Below are positions 11,373 to 25,300 of a stretch of DNA of 64,000 nucleotides, one piece after another. The DNA is from Thunnus maccoyii (lineage: Eukaryota; Chordata; Actinopteri; Scombriformes; Scombridae). Made by a program: the position numbers and the translations under genes. The stretch spans positions 10,875,925-10,939,924 of the forward strand of contig NC_056546.1 of NCBI RefSeq assembly GCF_910596095.1, read 5' to 3'. The stretch's first letter is position 1, and the number at the start of each line of letters is the position of its first letter. The notes below the pieces were generated by a model. The model saw only the letters and a list, made by a program, of their open reading frames with translations. It was not told the DNA's origin and did no database searches.

Positions 11373-13294
11373 CAGGGCCAGCTCAAGGCATAGGCCATAT
11401 TGGCGGTCGGCTAGGGCGCCACCTTGTCTGGTGGGCACTCGTTGCCTTCAAAGGAAAAAAGAAATTACATGAATAAAAAATAGATAAATAAAAATTTTCC
11501 AGTTAGCGCCCCTAACTGGTGCCCCTCCTCATTTTCTGCCTTGGGATAAAATATGAACAAATACACAAAGAAAAATAGAAATACATTTTGCACCTCTGTT
11601 CCTCACAATTTTCCATCTGCTCTGCACCTGGACTGTGCGCACTGAAGAAGATATATACTGGAGTACTGTGTTACAAAATGGCAGCAATTAATGAGAAAAT
11701 GATGATGTGTGGCAGAAAAACTGCTGTTTTACCATCAGTTATGTGACATGTTACGATTTACATTTAGTAATGCATAAATCACAACTTACTAATAATTTAC
11801 GTTATAACTAAGTTTGAATTTACACACAGCTTGTGCAACAGGCTGCAGCAGTTATTTGTCTATTCTGCAGCTACATGTGTTTGCTTGTAACAGGCTTATA
11901 TCTACTCTATAACTGTCCAGATGCTCTCAGGAAATATCTGCAGAAGCCTCCAGCTGCTGGAGAAGTTACATCTGATCTCATATCTACACCACTCTCTGAA
12001 GCAGGTCAGGTCAGCCAGTTATTTGTGGTCTGTTTAATTGATACATACATGATGACATACACTACTATGTTGTCATTATTGTTAGTAGTAATAGTATTAT
12101 TATTGAATGTTACAGTTACACCTTGTTACTAATTAAATGTAGGTCTTAGTCAAATTAAATAAAGTTTATTTGTACAGTGCTACTTTATATGCAGTAGACT
12201 GACACAAAGGACTTAGTGCAGTGGTGTAACAGTATGGATGTTCTGTATGTTTGAATACAGCTGCAGGTGAAGCAACATCTAACATCATATCAAACATTGC
12301 AGCTACCTGCAGTGAAACACAGCCTGCAGCATAATTCTATCAAATAGTCACAATCAGTTATGAACATACATAAGTCATCCTGTACATCTGGAGTGTTTTC
12401 TCTATTTGTCCACAAATGGATGCTGGGGAATCTGTTTTTATTATGCCAGTACTTTGGCCAAACCTTTAACCATTTACTAACTCTTCACATGACAGAAAGC
12501 CACGGGGAGTGCAGCTTACACACACAGATTTCATTTCTTTTATTTTCATTCATTCATTCTTTTTTAAAATTTTTATTATCTATGATTAAATGGTTTCTTA
12601 CATACTTGCATCATCATGTTAACACTAGCACTATAAAATGTATTGAATCATAAATATAATTTCTATATTAAGAAAGGGAACATTGCTAACTTAAATAATA
12701 ACCAATATTAGACTAGAATAACTTATTCCCATCAAAAATAATTTAAACCTGGATTCTTGACCTTTTTTCCCTCATGTAATTGAACAGCTCTGGTCAACTG
12801 CAGAGGTCATATCAGGTCAAATAAGACTCTACATTTCCAAAAGGAGAGGATGGGAGAAGTCTCCATCACCACCACTTTACAGAAAATTAGTGAATGGAGA
12901 GAAAATCAAGAGAAGCAGTAATGGACGCAATGACTGGGAAAATTGCAGTGAAATACTCAAAAGCCATGAGAAGAATCCAAAACATTTTAGGCACATGACA
13001 TCGTGGAAGGAGTCATCTATTGAGTGTAATCTATCAATAAGTATCAGCGTCTTATATGTTACTAACAGGTAGTTGGTAATATTTAACAATTTATTCATTC
13101 TTTGATATGTGATTTGTTTGTTTGAGAAATACCATACCATTGTGGTGTCTGATGTTTGTTGTCCATATTTTTACAGCAGAATGAGCGGGTGGTGATGAGG
13201 CAGTACTGGTGGGGTAATTAGGGTGGAATATGGAATATGGGGGCACCAAATCCTTATCTGTCCCAGGGCACCAAAATGGCTAGAGCCGGCCCTG
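11373..13294 (+). mobile_element. hAT-type transposon relic with TTF/MYM-like zinc-finger fragment
   Basis: The terminal inverted repeats are CAGGGCCAGCTC on the left and CAGGGCCGGCTC (reverse complement of the right end), agreeing at 11 of 12 positions. Subterminal words GGGCGCCACCTTG and GGGGGCACCAAAT match a fish hAT family I remember. At about 12890-13015 the plus strand reads NGRNDWENCSEILKSHEKN, then KHFRHMTSWKE. This resembles the DW...HE...H segment of the TTF-type zinc finger at the N terminus of ZMYM-like hAT transposases. The catalytic RNase H-like domain is absent and the frame is broken upstream, so this is an internally deleted fossil. The flanking 8-mers agree only weakly, so the insertion is old. 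Confidence 0.65.
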
Positions 13295-13309
13295 AGAAGG
13301 ATGTATCAT

Positions 13310-13690
13310 ATAGGGATGTGCCCAGTATTTGTATTTGTATCTGTATTTGTTGAGGCAGCGAAATTATTTGTATCTGTATTTGTATTCGAATAAAAGTGGA
13401 AAGAGGCTTAAAAATCCTGTTTTTGTTTTTATGACGTTTTTAATTTTAGAAAATTAAAGTGTTACAATCAGTGTTCATGAATAAAATTCCTTACAAAGGA
13501 GGTCCCCACATCGGGTCTTGAATTGGAGTCTCCCAAATCATAGACAACTGTGCTGACTACTGTTACTGTGCGTGTGTAGAGCACATTTATAGCTTTATTT
13601 GTCATAGTGGGCTGTTGGAAGTATTTTTGAAAGTGAGTACAGCACAAGAGTCACATCCGCATTGCAGTCCAGCGCATGGAGCTGACTCAT
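13310..13690. mobile_element. TATTTGTAT-rich transposon relic just upstream of ifngr1
   Basis: It begins GGGATGTGCCCAGTATTTGT and repeats TTTGTATCTGTATTTGT words, a pattern seen in a dispersed fish family. A tRNA-like fragment lies in antisense at about 13515-13560 (reverse complement contains TAGTCAGCACAGTTG). It ends about 140 bp before the ifngr1 start codon, so it may have supplied promoter or 5' UTR sequence. Confidence 0.4.
13683..13689. promoter_or_regulatory. AP-1-like site near the ifngr1 start
   Basis: A perfect TGACTCA lies about 145 bp upstream of the ifngr1 ATG. The transcription start is unknown and no TATA box is seen. A seven-base match can occur by chance. Confidence 0.25.
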
Positions 13691-13833
13691 GCGACTAATA
13701 CATGAGCTGGTCCTTTGGAGGCTGTATCCTGTTTTTGTGTCGTTACTGCTTCCCAGTCAGGTAGAAGAAATTCAGGGTCCGCCTCTCCCACACAGTCTGA
13801 GAAAACAGCAAGCGCTTGATTGCAAGAGAAAAG

Positions 13834-16800
13834 ATGGCTGTGGGTTACTTTCTTCTCCTCCTAATGTTTCAAGTCACAGCGGCCCAAGGTAAGTAATTAA
13901 CCGACGTTTTACTATAAACGGTCATTTTAATCCTCGCTAAAATTGTAACGTTAGCGTGGCTCCATGCCGCTTTAAGTCGCCGAGTGAATAAATAAAATGT
14001 CAGAAAATATACGAAATGGCAGTTCAGTCTGAATGTCTGTTGTCTTCTTTTAATTTAGTTAAGTTGTTTTGTACGAAGCGGTGAAATGAGATCCGCTGGC
14101 CTCTTGGAAAACACAAATCCAAGCTAACAGTTATCGGCAGTTGTCTGGTCTCCATGCTAACGGTTGGTTAACGTTAGCTCTGGTTTCTGTCAGGGGAGTG
14201 TGGGTGTTTTTCGGGTTATTTACCGACACACAATGTTTATTCTCTGCAAACAAGGTATTCTGATGTTTATTAAAAAAATGTTTTGTGTGCTTATGTGGGG
14301 ACAATTCTAGCAGCAACATCAACATTGGGACGCTGTTTTCCGGCTAACGTTACATACACAACAGTGTCTGTTGTATGTGTTGTGTCTGTGTCAGTGTCGA
14401 CTATCGTAAATAAACTGTTTAATATAATAGGAAAGCAGATGTTAAGAGGATATTTTAGCTTAGCTGGAATATCTGTTTATTGCTTTCTCCTTTGTGTGAA
14501 TATATGACCCCATAATACTCTTTACACACGCCACATAATTATAAATTAGCTGTCAAACGTCGTAATTATGTGTATAGTTATGCATATAAAAAATGTGAGA
14601 TAGACACATGACTAAACCTACTGATGAAGATTCTGCATGAGAAAATTATCTGCCTGTTCCTTTTTTGGTTTTCTATATTTCCTCTTTGTAGTTTTCAATA
14701 TTACCCAAGTGGTGTGGTGTAATGTTTCTTTATGAAAAGACGTAAGCAGACCCAGTATGCATCAACAAGGTTAAATGTCAACCCCTGCAGAATGCAGAAA
14801 TACCTGCAATGTGGGAATATCTGATGTGATGGTGCATGCGGGCCTGTAATTATAGCCATGGTATTGTATTAATGCATGGATGGAAAAACACTTTGTCATT
14901 TTGGCAACAACAACCAACTATCATTTAATGAGGCTCTAAGTTGACATCGATCCTCTGCAGGCTGTGGGAATTTCTACAAAACACGTCTCACTTATATGCA
15001 CTTCTAGTGATGTGGTTAGAAGCAGACTGCTCTAAATGTTAAGCCTTTCTCACATGTAGTTCCTGGTAACTGCTACCACTGCTGCCACTATTATTATCAG
15101 TCATGTTTCCTATCAGTATTATTGTTGTTGTCACTGTGCTTCTCTGTGTCTCTCTCTCCCCTCTCCCTCTTTCTCTCTCAACCCAACTGGCAGAGACAGA
15201 TAGCCACCCACCTACAGCCTAGTTCTGCAGAAGGTTTCTTCCAGTTAAAGGGGAGTTTTTCCTTTCCACTGTCACCAAGTGGTTGCTCATGGGGAATGTT
15301 GGGTCTCTGTAAATTAAAGACTACAGTCTACAGTTCTATGTGAAAAGTACCTTGAGAAAACATCTGGTGTGATTTGGTGCTATAAAAAGAATTGACTTGA
15401 CTTAAGTTACTGGGACCTCAGGCACCACTAATGATTTTCATTATTCACACATGCAGCTGCATTCAGGAACATTTCCAACTTGCGCCTTTTCACACATGGC
15501 ATGGCAATGCCGGGATAGATGGGGCAATGCAACGCTTAGAGATCCTAACCGCCATAAAACTCAACAGAATAAGAAGAAGATGGGGCAATGCCGGATGTAC
15601 ATGAAGAACTTATTTCTGAATCTGTCCAGTTTCCAGCTTGTTTACAAACCAAAGAACTTGCATTGTTTGTTAGTCATCAAATCACACGCAAAAGAATTGG
15701 CAAGGCAACCATAAACACGCGGATTCAAATACGTCATCAATTAAGCCTGCGACTTGGGTGGTTCGCTCGCTCCACATGAAAGCATTTTTCGTCAGACGGA
15801 CATAACCCTTTACGTGCTTGTCCCTGCAATATTACTGCTTTCATTCACAACACCGTACCGGCATTTTTACTGAAATGTTGCAAGGTCTGAAAGGTGGGAA
15901 ATTGGCAGGACAGATTTCCCTGACTTTTGATCCCTGCTCCCATTCACACTTGCATGCAAATGTTCCTGAACATTTCAGGGATAGACTGTATGCTTGAAAT
16001 GCACCCAGACTGCATTAAGGGTGCATTGCGATGCTGACTATATAAGCTTTAGATCCCCGAGGGGAAATTCACATGTAACAGCAGCACAGAGAAGTGAAAA
16101 AACAAGTAAACTACTCCCTGAATTAAATAAACAAAAAACAAAATAGGGAAAGAAATTAGAGTGTTGACAAAAAAAAATATAATGCAATACAGTACCTTGG
16201 ACTATGAAAGTGAATTGTACAAACTTAATGTTGACATAGATGCCGTAACCAATTTTGGTTTTATTTATTATTTTGGATGTATTAATTATTTATTAGAGCT
16301 GAAACCATCGGCCGCTTAATCAATTAGTTGATTGCTAACTATTTAAGGCTGCAACTAATGATTATTTTCATTTTCAATTAATCTGTTGGTTATTTTCTTG
16401 ATTCATTGCTTAGTCATTTGGTCTTGAAAATGTTTCCCAAAGCCTAAGATCTAAAATGTTTTCCTTTTTGTTCTGACTAACAATCAATCACTAACAATTC
16501 AGTTTACTATCATAGAGAACTGAAGAAACCTAAAAATATTGACATTTAAGACGCCCACAGAGTCCTGAAAAAAGGTCTAATCAGGCAGCACAAGTGAAAA
16601 CCCCTGCGTGGGGGTACGATGACTGTGCAGCTGCAGTAAAGTCAATTTTCAAGCAAAACTACTCAAAACGTTCCAGCTTTCCAGTAATGAGGAGATAATT
16701 GTCAGTGATAATTATTAACTTAGTTAATAATGCGGGGCACCACCCAGAGACCGGGACCAATAACCGAACTGTAAAGGTAGTCTCATAAACAAATTATTCA

Positions 16801-19800
16801 CTTGAGGGGAGCTAATACCTGATGTATCAGCACCTCTAAGTGAATGGTGAAGGTGAAAGTCCGAGCACTGACTCTCTCAATCAGCCACTTATCACAATAA
16901 AAGATGCACAATAATGACAGGAAACTTCTCTTTAAAGCTACAAATAGTATTAAGTGTGTGTGTGTGTGTCACAAGATAGCCGACGTGGATCACGTGACGA
17001 TACAAGTGACTCAAGATGGTGCGGCTTCCGGGGGAAGTTGCGTCACGTGAGAACAACCGGTTAAGTTAAATTAAATTAAATTAAATTAAATTAAATTAAA
17101 TTAATATGGCTATGGGGGGTGGAGCCAAGCACACAGAGCCCAAAGAGGGGAGGACACCCCCCCCCCCTCCCCACCAGCAACACAGCCACAGCCCAGGTTC
17201 CAGACCAGCTGAGACCAGCTAAGGGGTATTCCTCCTATAGTATTTGTTTGTTTTGCTTCTTTCCCCTTCTCCCCTTCTCTGTCTTTTGTTGTTTGTTTCT
17301 TTGTTTGCTTCTCTGTCTTAGAGACGGTCCAAACCTAGTCCAGCTGGACCACTCTCAGACCCTTTGGGAGAGAGTTTGTCCAGTGGGAGGTGTACATAGA
17401 TTTTTTTTTTTTTTTACTATAAGAGGGGTGGGGTGGAGTCACCACAGCCAGCTACCTCCCGCCGCTCTCGTCAAGGACCGCGGCCATACCACCGGAGGGC
17501 AAGGAGTCGCGCCCCCCCGCCCCACGTCCCGCATGGCTCCACCCCCCACCGCCCTGCAAATATGACATTACCCGGACTTACGACTGCCTCTACCTCCACC
17601 GCCACCACACTCAAGGACCAGAACAACAGCAGAAATAATAATAATAATAATAATAATAAAAATGATTATGATAATAATAATAACATCAACAGCAACAACA
17701 ATAATAATAATAGTGTAATTGACAGTATCTGGCATAAATGACAGTAGTGATAGCAATAACAATAATAATAATAATAACAATAATGATAAAGATATTTAGT
17801 TTCTAAACAACAATAATTAGCCTATCATGATACATATTGATGATATATATGTATAATTGGAATGAGAGGGAGCGGGGAAGGAAGAAGTAAAACAAAGAAA
17901 TAAAAACAAACAAACAAACAAAAAAAAAAAGACGTAAAGGAAAAGTGAATTAAATTAAAAAATAAATGTCTGTTATTGGCCGGGTATGTGGTCTGATATG
18001 TGGTCATTTACGTGGTTCTGGCTTTGGTTATTGATGCTCTTCTTTGTCTTGTATAATTCAATAATGGAAATAATCATTTTCAGTCTCATTAGTCCGTTCT
18101 GCAAAGGATACAGAGGTATCCGCTGTCGTACCACCAGACTACAGAGCAGCTTCTGTCCTCAGGCTGTGAGACTAATCCTTTAATTCACTCATATAATTTC
18201 TGTTTTTGTGAGTAGCATAAAGGGACTACAAACAACATTTTGTTATATAACCTTGTGTTGTAAAATGATAATAACAAATGAATCTTGAATCTTATTAGGC
18301 TATTAGTAATAACACTGACAACCTGTTGACTAAAAAGCCAACACTGTTAAGAAAATTTTTTGGACAAATGTGCAAGATTAATCACCTGCATCACCTGCAA
18401 GGCTGTCATCATTACGCATATTATACAGGTTATCCTACACAGCTATTGACTGTCAGCACCAGATGCTTCAACTAGAGCACGGCCATTCAGTTTAATAATC
18501 AGCTTCAGCACAGACAGATAAGAAAATTACTGGATCTGCAGCCGCTGATATTTACATACTGCTGCTAGCTAGCGTTAGCCACCTGAAAGGTAGAGACAGA
18601 CTGGACAAAGTAGAATCTAGAAACCGTTCAGTTGACTCCTAGCGCTTCAACTCTCTTCACTGAAGATCATACCTCGTCAACTAAACACACCGCATAGTGT
18701 GCAGAGTCATTTTCAGTCTGTCCTTCTCATAGATTAAACTGCCAGCGAGCCATGTGGAGTCATGATAGCACCGTAAACTGCAGCAGGTGCACACGTAGTG
18801 TAACTAATCATGTAAAAGCTAACATGACTGTCGTGACTCAACATAGCTAATGTAGCAGCTGTGATCTAAGTTACTTTTGACCAAAAATGAACTTTTTGTG
18901 CATATTGTAATAACTTGATTTTCACGATTAGGCATTCTACACATTGTGCAGAAACAAAAATATTTAATTATTTCAACATATATCGCTCCGCCCTAGTTCC
19001 AGTAAAATGAAAAAAGGATGTGAACACTAACTTCTTTGAATATGGATCTGTTGGCACATACAGTTTTCAATTCAACAATAAAAAGGTATTTTTCTACCAA
19101 TGAACTGCTTATATAAGGAGTTGTACAAATGTCTTAGTGCAGCAGTGCCGTCCTATTGCATATAGTATGACAAACCTCCGAAACATAATTGATTTAACAT
19201 GAAAAAACCAGTCAGACAAGGATTTAATGAGCCATAACTGGGATACAGTAGGTCAGTACAAGCCTCTTCTCTGTGCCTTGCACACTGTAGTGTATTTTCC
19301 TGTTTATGCTAGAAATGGTCAAAATGTCCCCACCCATGAGGGAAAATGTTTGAAACGGATAACCCTTCTGAAGTAGCCGCTGTGAAAAACTTTCAGGCAT
19401 TTTCTTTTGTTCGCGTGTGAACTTCTGTCCGTCTGTCCTATCTCTCTGACAGTGACACTGTTTTGATATATCTGGACACAAGATGCTACAGTAGCTAACT
19501 GGTGTAGCTACATGGCAAGGGACTGGAAACTGCACGCCAAATCCAAAGATTAGTTTAAGAAAATACTTCACCAACATCCTGTCTGTCAGAGACACAATAC
19601 TGTGTACTGTGGTGATATCTACACTGTATCCTGTTGGCTACAGGGGGGTCTTGCGAGCATATCTTAGCCGATGAGCTGTATGGGTTTGAACTTTCCACTG
19701 TGGTTTTCTCACAGTCTAGATGTGTTTACACAGTAAAGTGCATTGTCAGTTTGTCATATAAAATTAATTGATAGGATCAGCCCTCTATTGCCGTGACCAT

Positions 19801-22316
19801 TTGAATCGTGTTGTTCAGTTGAAATCAAAGTAGTGAGAAAGAAGAAAGTTCGAATTGTTTAGTATTCCCCTAAGGATGTGGACACAAATGTGTCGATTTA
19901 CCATAAACAATACCACAACTTCTGTCATCATGGCCGGGACTTTCCGAGCAAGACAATACAGCTCGCCTTTGAGATTGTTTAAATGTCTATGTCACACACC
20001 TGTAGTTCACCGCAGCACTAATAACATACTGAGCGGCTATCAGTTTACCAGCAGCTGTTTGACCCTTTCATTTTCACATAAAGATTTGTTCACATGGACC
20101 CGTTTTTTCGCCAGCAAGCTTTCTGTTTGTCAAAACTTTTGATGTACATTTGTGGTGACAGGAAATTCATGTAGGCTTTGCAGCTTTCTGTTCTGTGTGG
20201 TGAAGTATTTGATGTATGTTTGTAGTGTTTTCTTTGTCTTTGATTTTTCTGATGTGATGGCTTTATACATTTCACATAGTAAATATTTAGACAGTTACAC
20301 ACTTTTTGTTCATCAGGCTCTTTGAAAAAAAAAAAATGGATACTACATTAAAATGCCAACTCAGCTTTTATTTGAGTAGTTTACTTCACTACAGAAGGAA
20401 CTGTGTGGGAGATTTTGACCTTTTAACACACATTCCCTGAAGTTTAGGGGTTCAAACGTAACTGGACAGATACGCATGAAGTCAAACAAAATCATCGTAT
20501 TTAATATTATGTGGAAAATCATTTACAGTCAATGACTGCCTGAAGTCTTGAACCCATAGACATCACCAGAGGAATTGTATCTTCCCTGGTGACGTTCTCC
20601 CACAAGGAACACAACAAAAAAAGTAAAACTGTCCAAATACTTAACATCTGGACTGTATATTTTGTACTTTGTGCCGCTTGTGTCTTCTAACTCAGTGGAT
20701 GTGGTTGACCTGAATTTTCATTCTGACTGAGCTCTCTTTCAGTCAAAAATACACAGTACTGTGCAAAAGTTTTAGGTACTTTTTAGATGTTTAGATTCTT
20801 ATCCAGAATGCAGTACCATCAGGGAGGGGCGTCTGATTGGTCCCAACTTTAATGTGCAGCATGACAACAACCCCAAACATACAACCAGAGTCATAACAAA
20901 GTATCTTCAGCAACACGAAGAACAAGGAGTCCTGCAACAGATGTGGCCCCCACCTCAACATCCTGGGGTCAGTCTGGGACCTATGAAGTGACAGAAGCAA
21001 CTGAGACACGTAACAGAAGTACCCTGAAAAACTGTGTGCATGTGTACCGAGGAGAACTGCTGCTATTTTAAAGGCAAATATTGATTTAATTAGGTTTTTT
21101 CCCTTTGTATGAAGTTAATTGATAGATAAAACCTATCCATCGTATTATTTTTGAAAGCATCTTCACTTCACTTTTAGTGCCTAAAACCTTTGCACAGTAC
21201 TGTATGTATTTCTTGGCCCATACTGTGGGTGTTCATTAGCTAAATGTTCTGTGACATGTTCTGCACATCTACAGGGACTTCATTTTAAGTCAGATTGCAT
21301 CTGCTTTCTCTTCCTGTTTCCGAAAGAAGACTTTGCTTTGTAGGCACAAATCTCTCCGCTTTTCTGCTGCTGTGACACTTTGAATCTGCTTCACTCATAT
21401 AATCTGATAAACATGCTGAGTGTTGAATAAGTAATATCCACTTTTTCCTCAGCTTATGGTTTGACCTTGTCCCCAGAGAGAAATGATAAATGGCACATTT
21501 TAAATGAGGAAGATAAAACTTAAAAAAAGGAGATTTGAAACACCTGGTGGAAAAACTGTCAATTTAAATAAATATCGTTTTGATTAAAGATCCTCTCCAG
21601 CATGTATTAAGACATATATAAAATTACTCTACTTGGAACAATAATGTTTGCCTGATATGGGCTTTCCAAACTAGTTTTGAGGTCACAAATAATGCTCGTA
21701 TGCCTCAGATTTTCAATGAGCACGGAGAACGTTTCAACTTTCAGCAGGTGAATGTGTAAAACAAACTTTGCACATTCATCATCCTGGACAGTGACGCTCA
21801 AACATCCAGGAAAAGGATGATAAACGTTATTGCGTGGAGGGGGCACTTCAACATAATGTAATGCATCACTCTGATTTCACAATTCTTTTGCAATCTGCTT
21901 AGTAGTGCAAACATCCCTTGCTCTAAAAAGATTAGTCAGTTTTCTTTCACAAATGTGTAAAATCTGTTTTAAAAAAAAAAATGCTGTAAGAAAAGTCAGT
22001 GATATATTTTCTGTAGTCAGTTCACAAGATCTTTTGCACTTTCAGCTTTGGTAGGAAGTTTAAAGTTTTGGAATGAAATGTTGTGGTTAAGTGTGTATGT
22101 GTATGAGTGTAGAGCTGTTTGTGGTGACAGCCCTCAGCAACCAACTTTACTGTTGCGGTTATCACTTCTTGTACAGTCGATATACTGCCCTTTGTGATTT
22201 CTCTTTCACTCTTCTCACACCCACCTATGTTTTCGATCCTCTCTGCATATGTGGGTGTATGTTATCATGTTTGTTCATTCACAGAGGAAATGAAACTGAA
22301 ATGTACACTTGGTGTT

Positions 22317-22347
<31 letters not shown>

Positions 22348-25300
22348 TGTTTGCTGTATGTTAATGGAGGTGACTCACAAATGTCCTTGAAGGTGAGATA
22401 AAAAAATCAGAAAATATTCACATTTGAGAAGCTGGAATCAGAGAATTTGGACTTTTTTCTATTAAAAAAAAAAAAAAGGACTCAAAAAAATGTATTGATT
22501 GTCAAAATTGTTGGCAATGACTTTAATAGTTGGCAACTAATCAACTAATCGTTGCATCTCTAGTGTTCATTTACTCATCCAAACAGCTTCATTGTTTTTC
22601 AGCTTAAGTTTTGTGTGTCTTTCTTCTTCTCTCTCTTTTGCTTTTCCTGAAAACACTTAAAGGTTAAATGTCATGTACATCCAGTTTGAACTGGTGCAGT
22701 CTTGTAAACTTACTACTTTGGCTCCATTTACAAAGACAGAGACATCTGCAGAGAGCCTGTCGCATAGTGCCTTCATGCTTTATACCAGCCTGCTGAAAAC
22801 ATGCTTGTCTGCATGATATATTTGTTCAATGTGATTGGCAATGCTGGTATTGCTTGAATAGACCACAGCAAAATAATAATGAAAAGGCTTCAAACCTTAT
22901 TATATGAAATAATATTTGGTTTAATGGGAGTGTGGATGCATTATTTGATATTTGCTGTGTTAAAAAAACAAGAAACTCCAAGCAAGTGGAGGAATATATG
23001 GTGGGTGTTTGTCGTGTGGACACAATAACTGTGCGATGCTATGACACGTGACTGCTTCCCGTAACGGAGATAAAATCTAAGGCTTGTGCAAACATGCACT
23101 GATGAATAACTAGCATCCTCAGTGCTGATCAGATCTGTTGTTAAAATCATGAAGAAGGCTGTTAAGGACTGTCTTTTTAAAAATGTTTTCATCTTCAAGT
23201 CAATGCCAGAAAAGATTAAATAAAGTAGATAAGACTAGAGAATCTAGCTCAGGGAGTGAAGCTGCTGTTCTGCTCTTTATTTTTCCAACACAGATTTTAC
23301 AGAAATTGGTGCATTTTCCTGCACTTAGTAGCTAAAACTTTTCTTGGCACTGAACTCTTGAACCAACAGTCTGAGAATTATGTGTAGTTATGTGTTTGCA
23401 GTAGGAAAAACATGTAGGCCGACTTCACCAGAAGAGTATTGTGTACCAGTTTTCATGCAGTGCCCTCCTCTGGTGGGAAGTATACATCACTAAAAATGCT
23501 TCCTTGACTGGCAGTGTGAGTTTAGCTGAGAGCCTGTAAATGACCTAAATGTTCATGAAAGCCCTTCAGTAGACAGGGGACATTTCTCCTCAATGAAAGA
23601 CCTCGTTAATGTCATATTCTGTCATATTTTGACTAATTTCAGTATGGATAAAAGAGTCCTGCATTAACGACATAAAAAATTTGTCATTTCGTAGTTTTGC
23701 TTTGGTGATTGAAGACTTAAATTTTCAAATTTTTAATGCCTTAAAATATCTGCAGTCTGACATCTGTGTCTCTGTTTCCACAGTGCTGCCTCCGACCAAC
23801 GTGACACTGCAGTGCCAAAATGTGAAGAACATATTGAAGTGGAGTTACGAACAACTTTCTCCAGAGCTTAAATTCAAAGTGGTTATCCGCTCAACGGGGG
23901 GGAGTTTCGATGCAAGTCGGTTGGTGTTTTTCTTTTCATATATTACCAACCAAATATCTGTTTGCCTGTTTTAAAACTAGATTTTTTCAAGATGATCTCT
24001 GCTTTAAACTGTATGAATTGTACAAACCAACACCAATACCCTCATGTGACTTGTATGCTACTCTAAGTTAGTAAATTTGGTTCTGAATATACAATACACA
24101 GTTAAGCTCATCAGAAAATACACACTGATGTTTTTATATAGGTAATTAATGGCCAACATTACACTCAAAGAAAGTAAGTTTTAGAAGATGGACAAATCAG
24201 TGAAGTACTTTGCACCTCTAAAACAGAAGGATAAATACACACATTCATTAGGGTTTAAATTGTTCAAAAATATGGACATTAAAATGAAAGATATCCTTAT
24301 AAGAGCTTACTGCAATTTTATAGTATCTAATTAACATGTTCTAAGTGATTAATCTCAAGTAAAACCTTTTTTGGTTAGTTTTAAATTGTTTCTAATGAAT
24401 AACAAACATTTAACAACAATATATATTATTGGTCTATAACAATATTGTTTAAAGAGTGTTCAGTAAGTATTTATTAACTGTTAATACACAGCATGTACAG
24501 CAGACTTAAAACTATTTATAGATGTCTTTAAAGCTACTGAAGACATTGTATAATAAATATACTGTTATATCAAAGCTTGATCTTATATATTTTTATGTTC
24601 AACACCTCATACAAACATTGTAACGCAAACATTCTCATATGAATTTTAGAAAGAAATTATCTTCATTATCATTATCATTCATTATCTTCTCTTGACAAAG
24701 ATTTTCTTGTATTTTCTGTTTCCCCAGTTCTCCGCTGTGGGTGGACTCACCATCTCTAGAAGCCGATGTGTCGTTTCTCTCCGATCCAAATGACGAATAC
24801 TTTCTCACTGTATCTGCTGTGATTGGAGAGAATACGTCTGAGTCCGTCCCTACTGACGGAATCACTTTCAGCTATTTCAAGGACGCTCTAGTAGCAAAGC
24901 AGAAATGTGAGTAGTGATGTCAGTATTCAGCGAGCTTGAATAGCAACATTTAATCTTTCTAGTTGGATGAAACACAATTGAGGATTTCACACACTAATCC
25001 ATCCCCTGAATCCAAGACATAGCCATTGGTAAAAGATCAGGTGAGATTAATGACACTGATAGCTAGTTGTATTTGGAGTTAATTATTAGGCGGCCATTTG
25101 GCCGCAATTTCTGCAATTTGCTGTGTCGTCCAAACAATAAATCCATGTTCATGTTGGTTTCCAGGTTCTTTGGACCTCCCACCTGTAAATGTCACTGTTG
25201 AATCGGAGGACAAAGTCGTGCTCCGCTTCCTTCATCCTTGGCTGTTTTATGAGCAGAACTTGGGTGCCATTTCAACACCAAAGCCTCTGATGAAGAAGAA

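Larger units (their letters stand above)
13889..23783 (+). other. ifngr1 intron 1, dominated by transposon relics
   Basis: This intron of about 9.9 kb holds LINE tails, MITEs, a LINE 3' fragment with microsatellites, a deleted Tc1 copy and two pieces of a TCGATTAAT-type repeat, listed separately. The parts at 14.0-15.1, 18.3-20.7 and 22.6-23.7 kb contain no recognised gene or repeat. The 123-codon minus-strand frame at 19224-19595 has no known motif. Confidence 0.8.

Noticed and set aside
17119..17565. 148-codon Pro-rich frame on the plus strand
   Set aside because: It runs over a C-homopolymer and a T-homopolymer and lies in GC-rich repeat sequence beside microsatellites. No domain or splice support is visible.
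19224..19595. 123-codon minus-strand frame in ifngr1 intron 1
   Set aside because: No recognisable domain, no promoter or splice context, and it lies in repeat-rich DNA. It is probably a chance frame or an unknown repeat.
23911..23916. GCAAGT as a GC-type donor for ifngr1 exon 2
   Set aside because: Its reading phase does not fit exon 3. The GTTGGT donor at 23920 gives a continuous frame (FDASR followed by SPLWVDSP).
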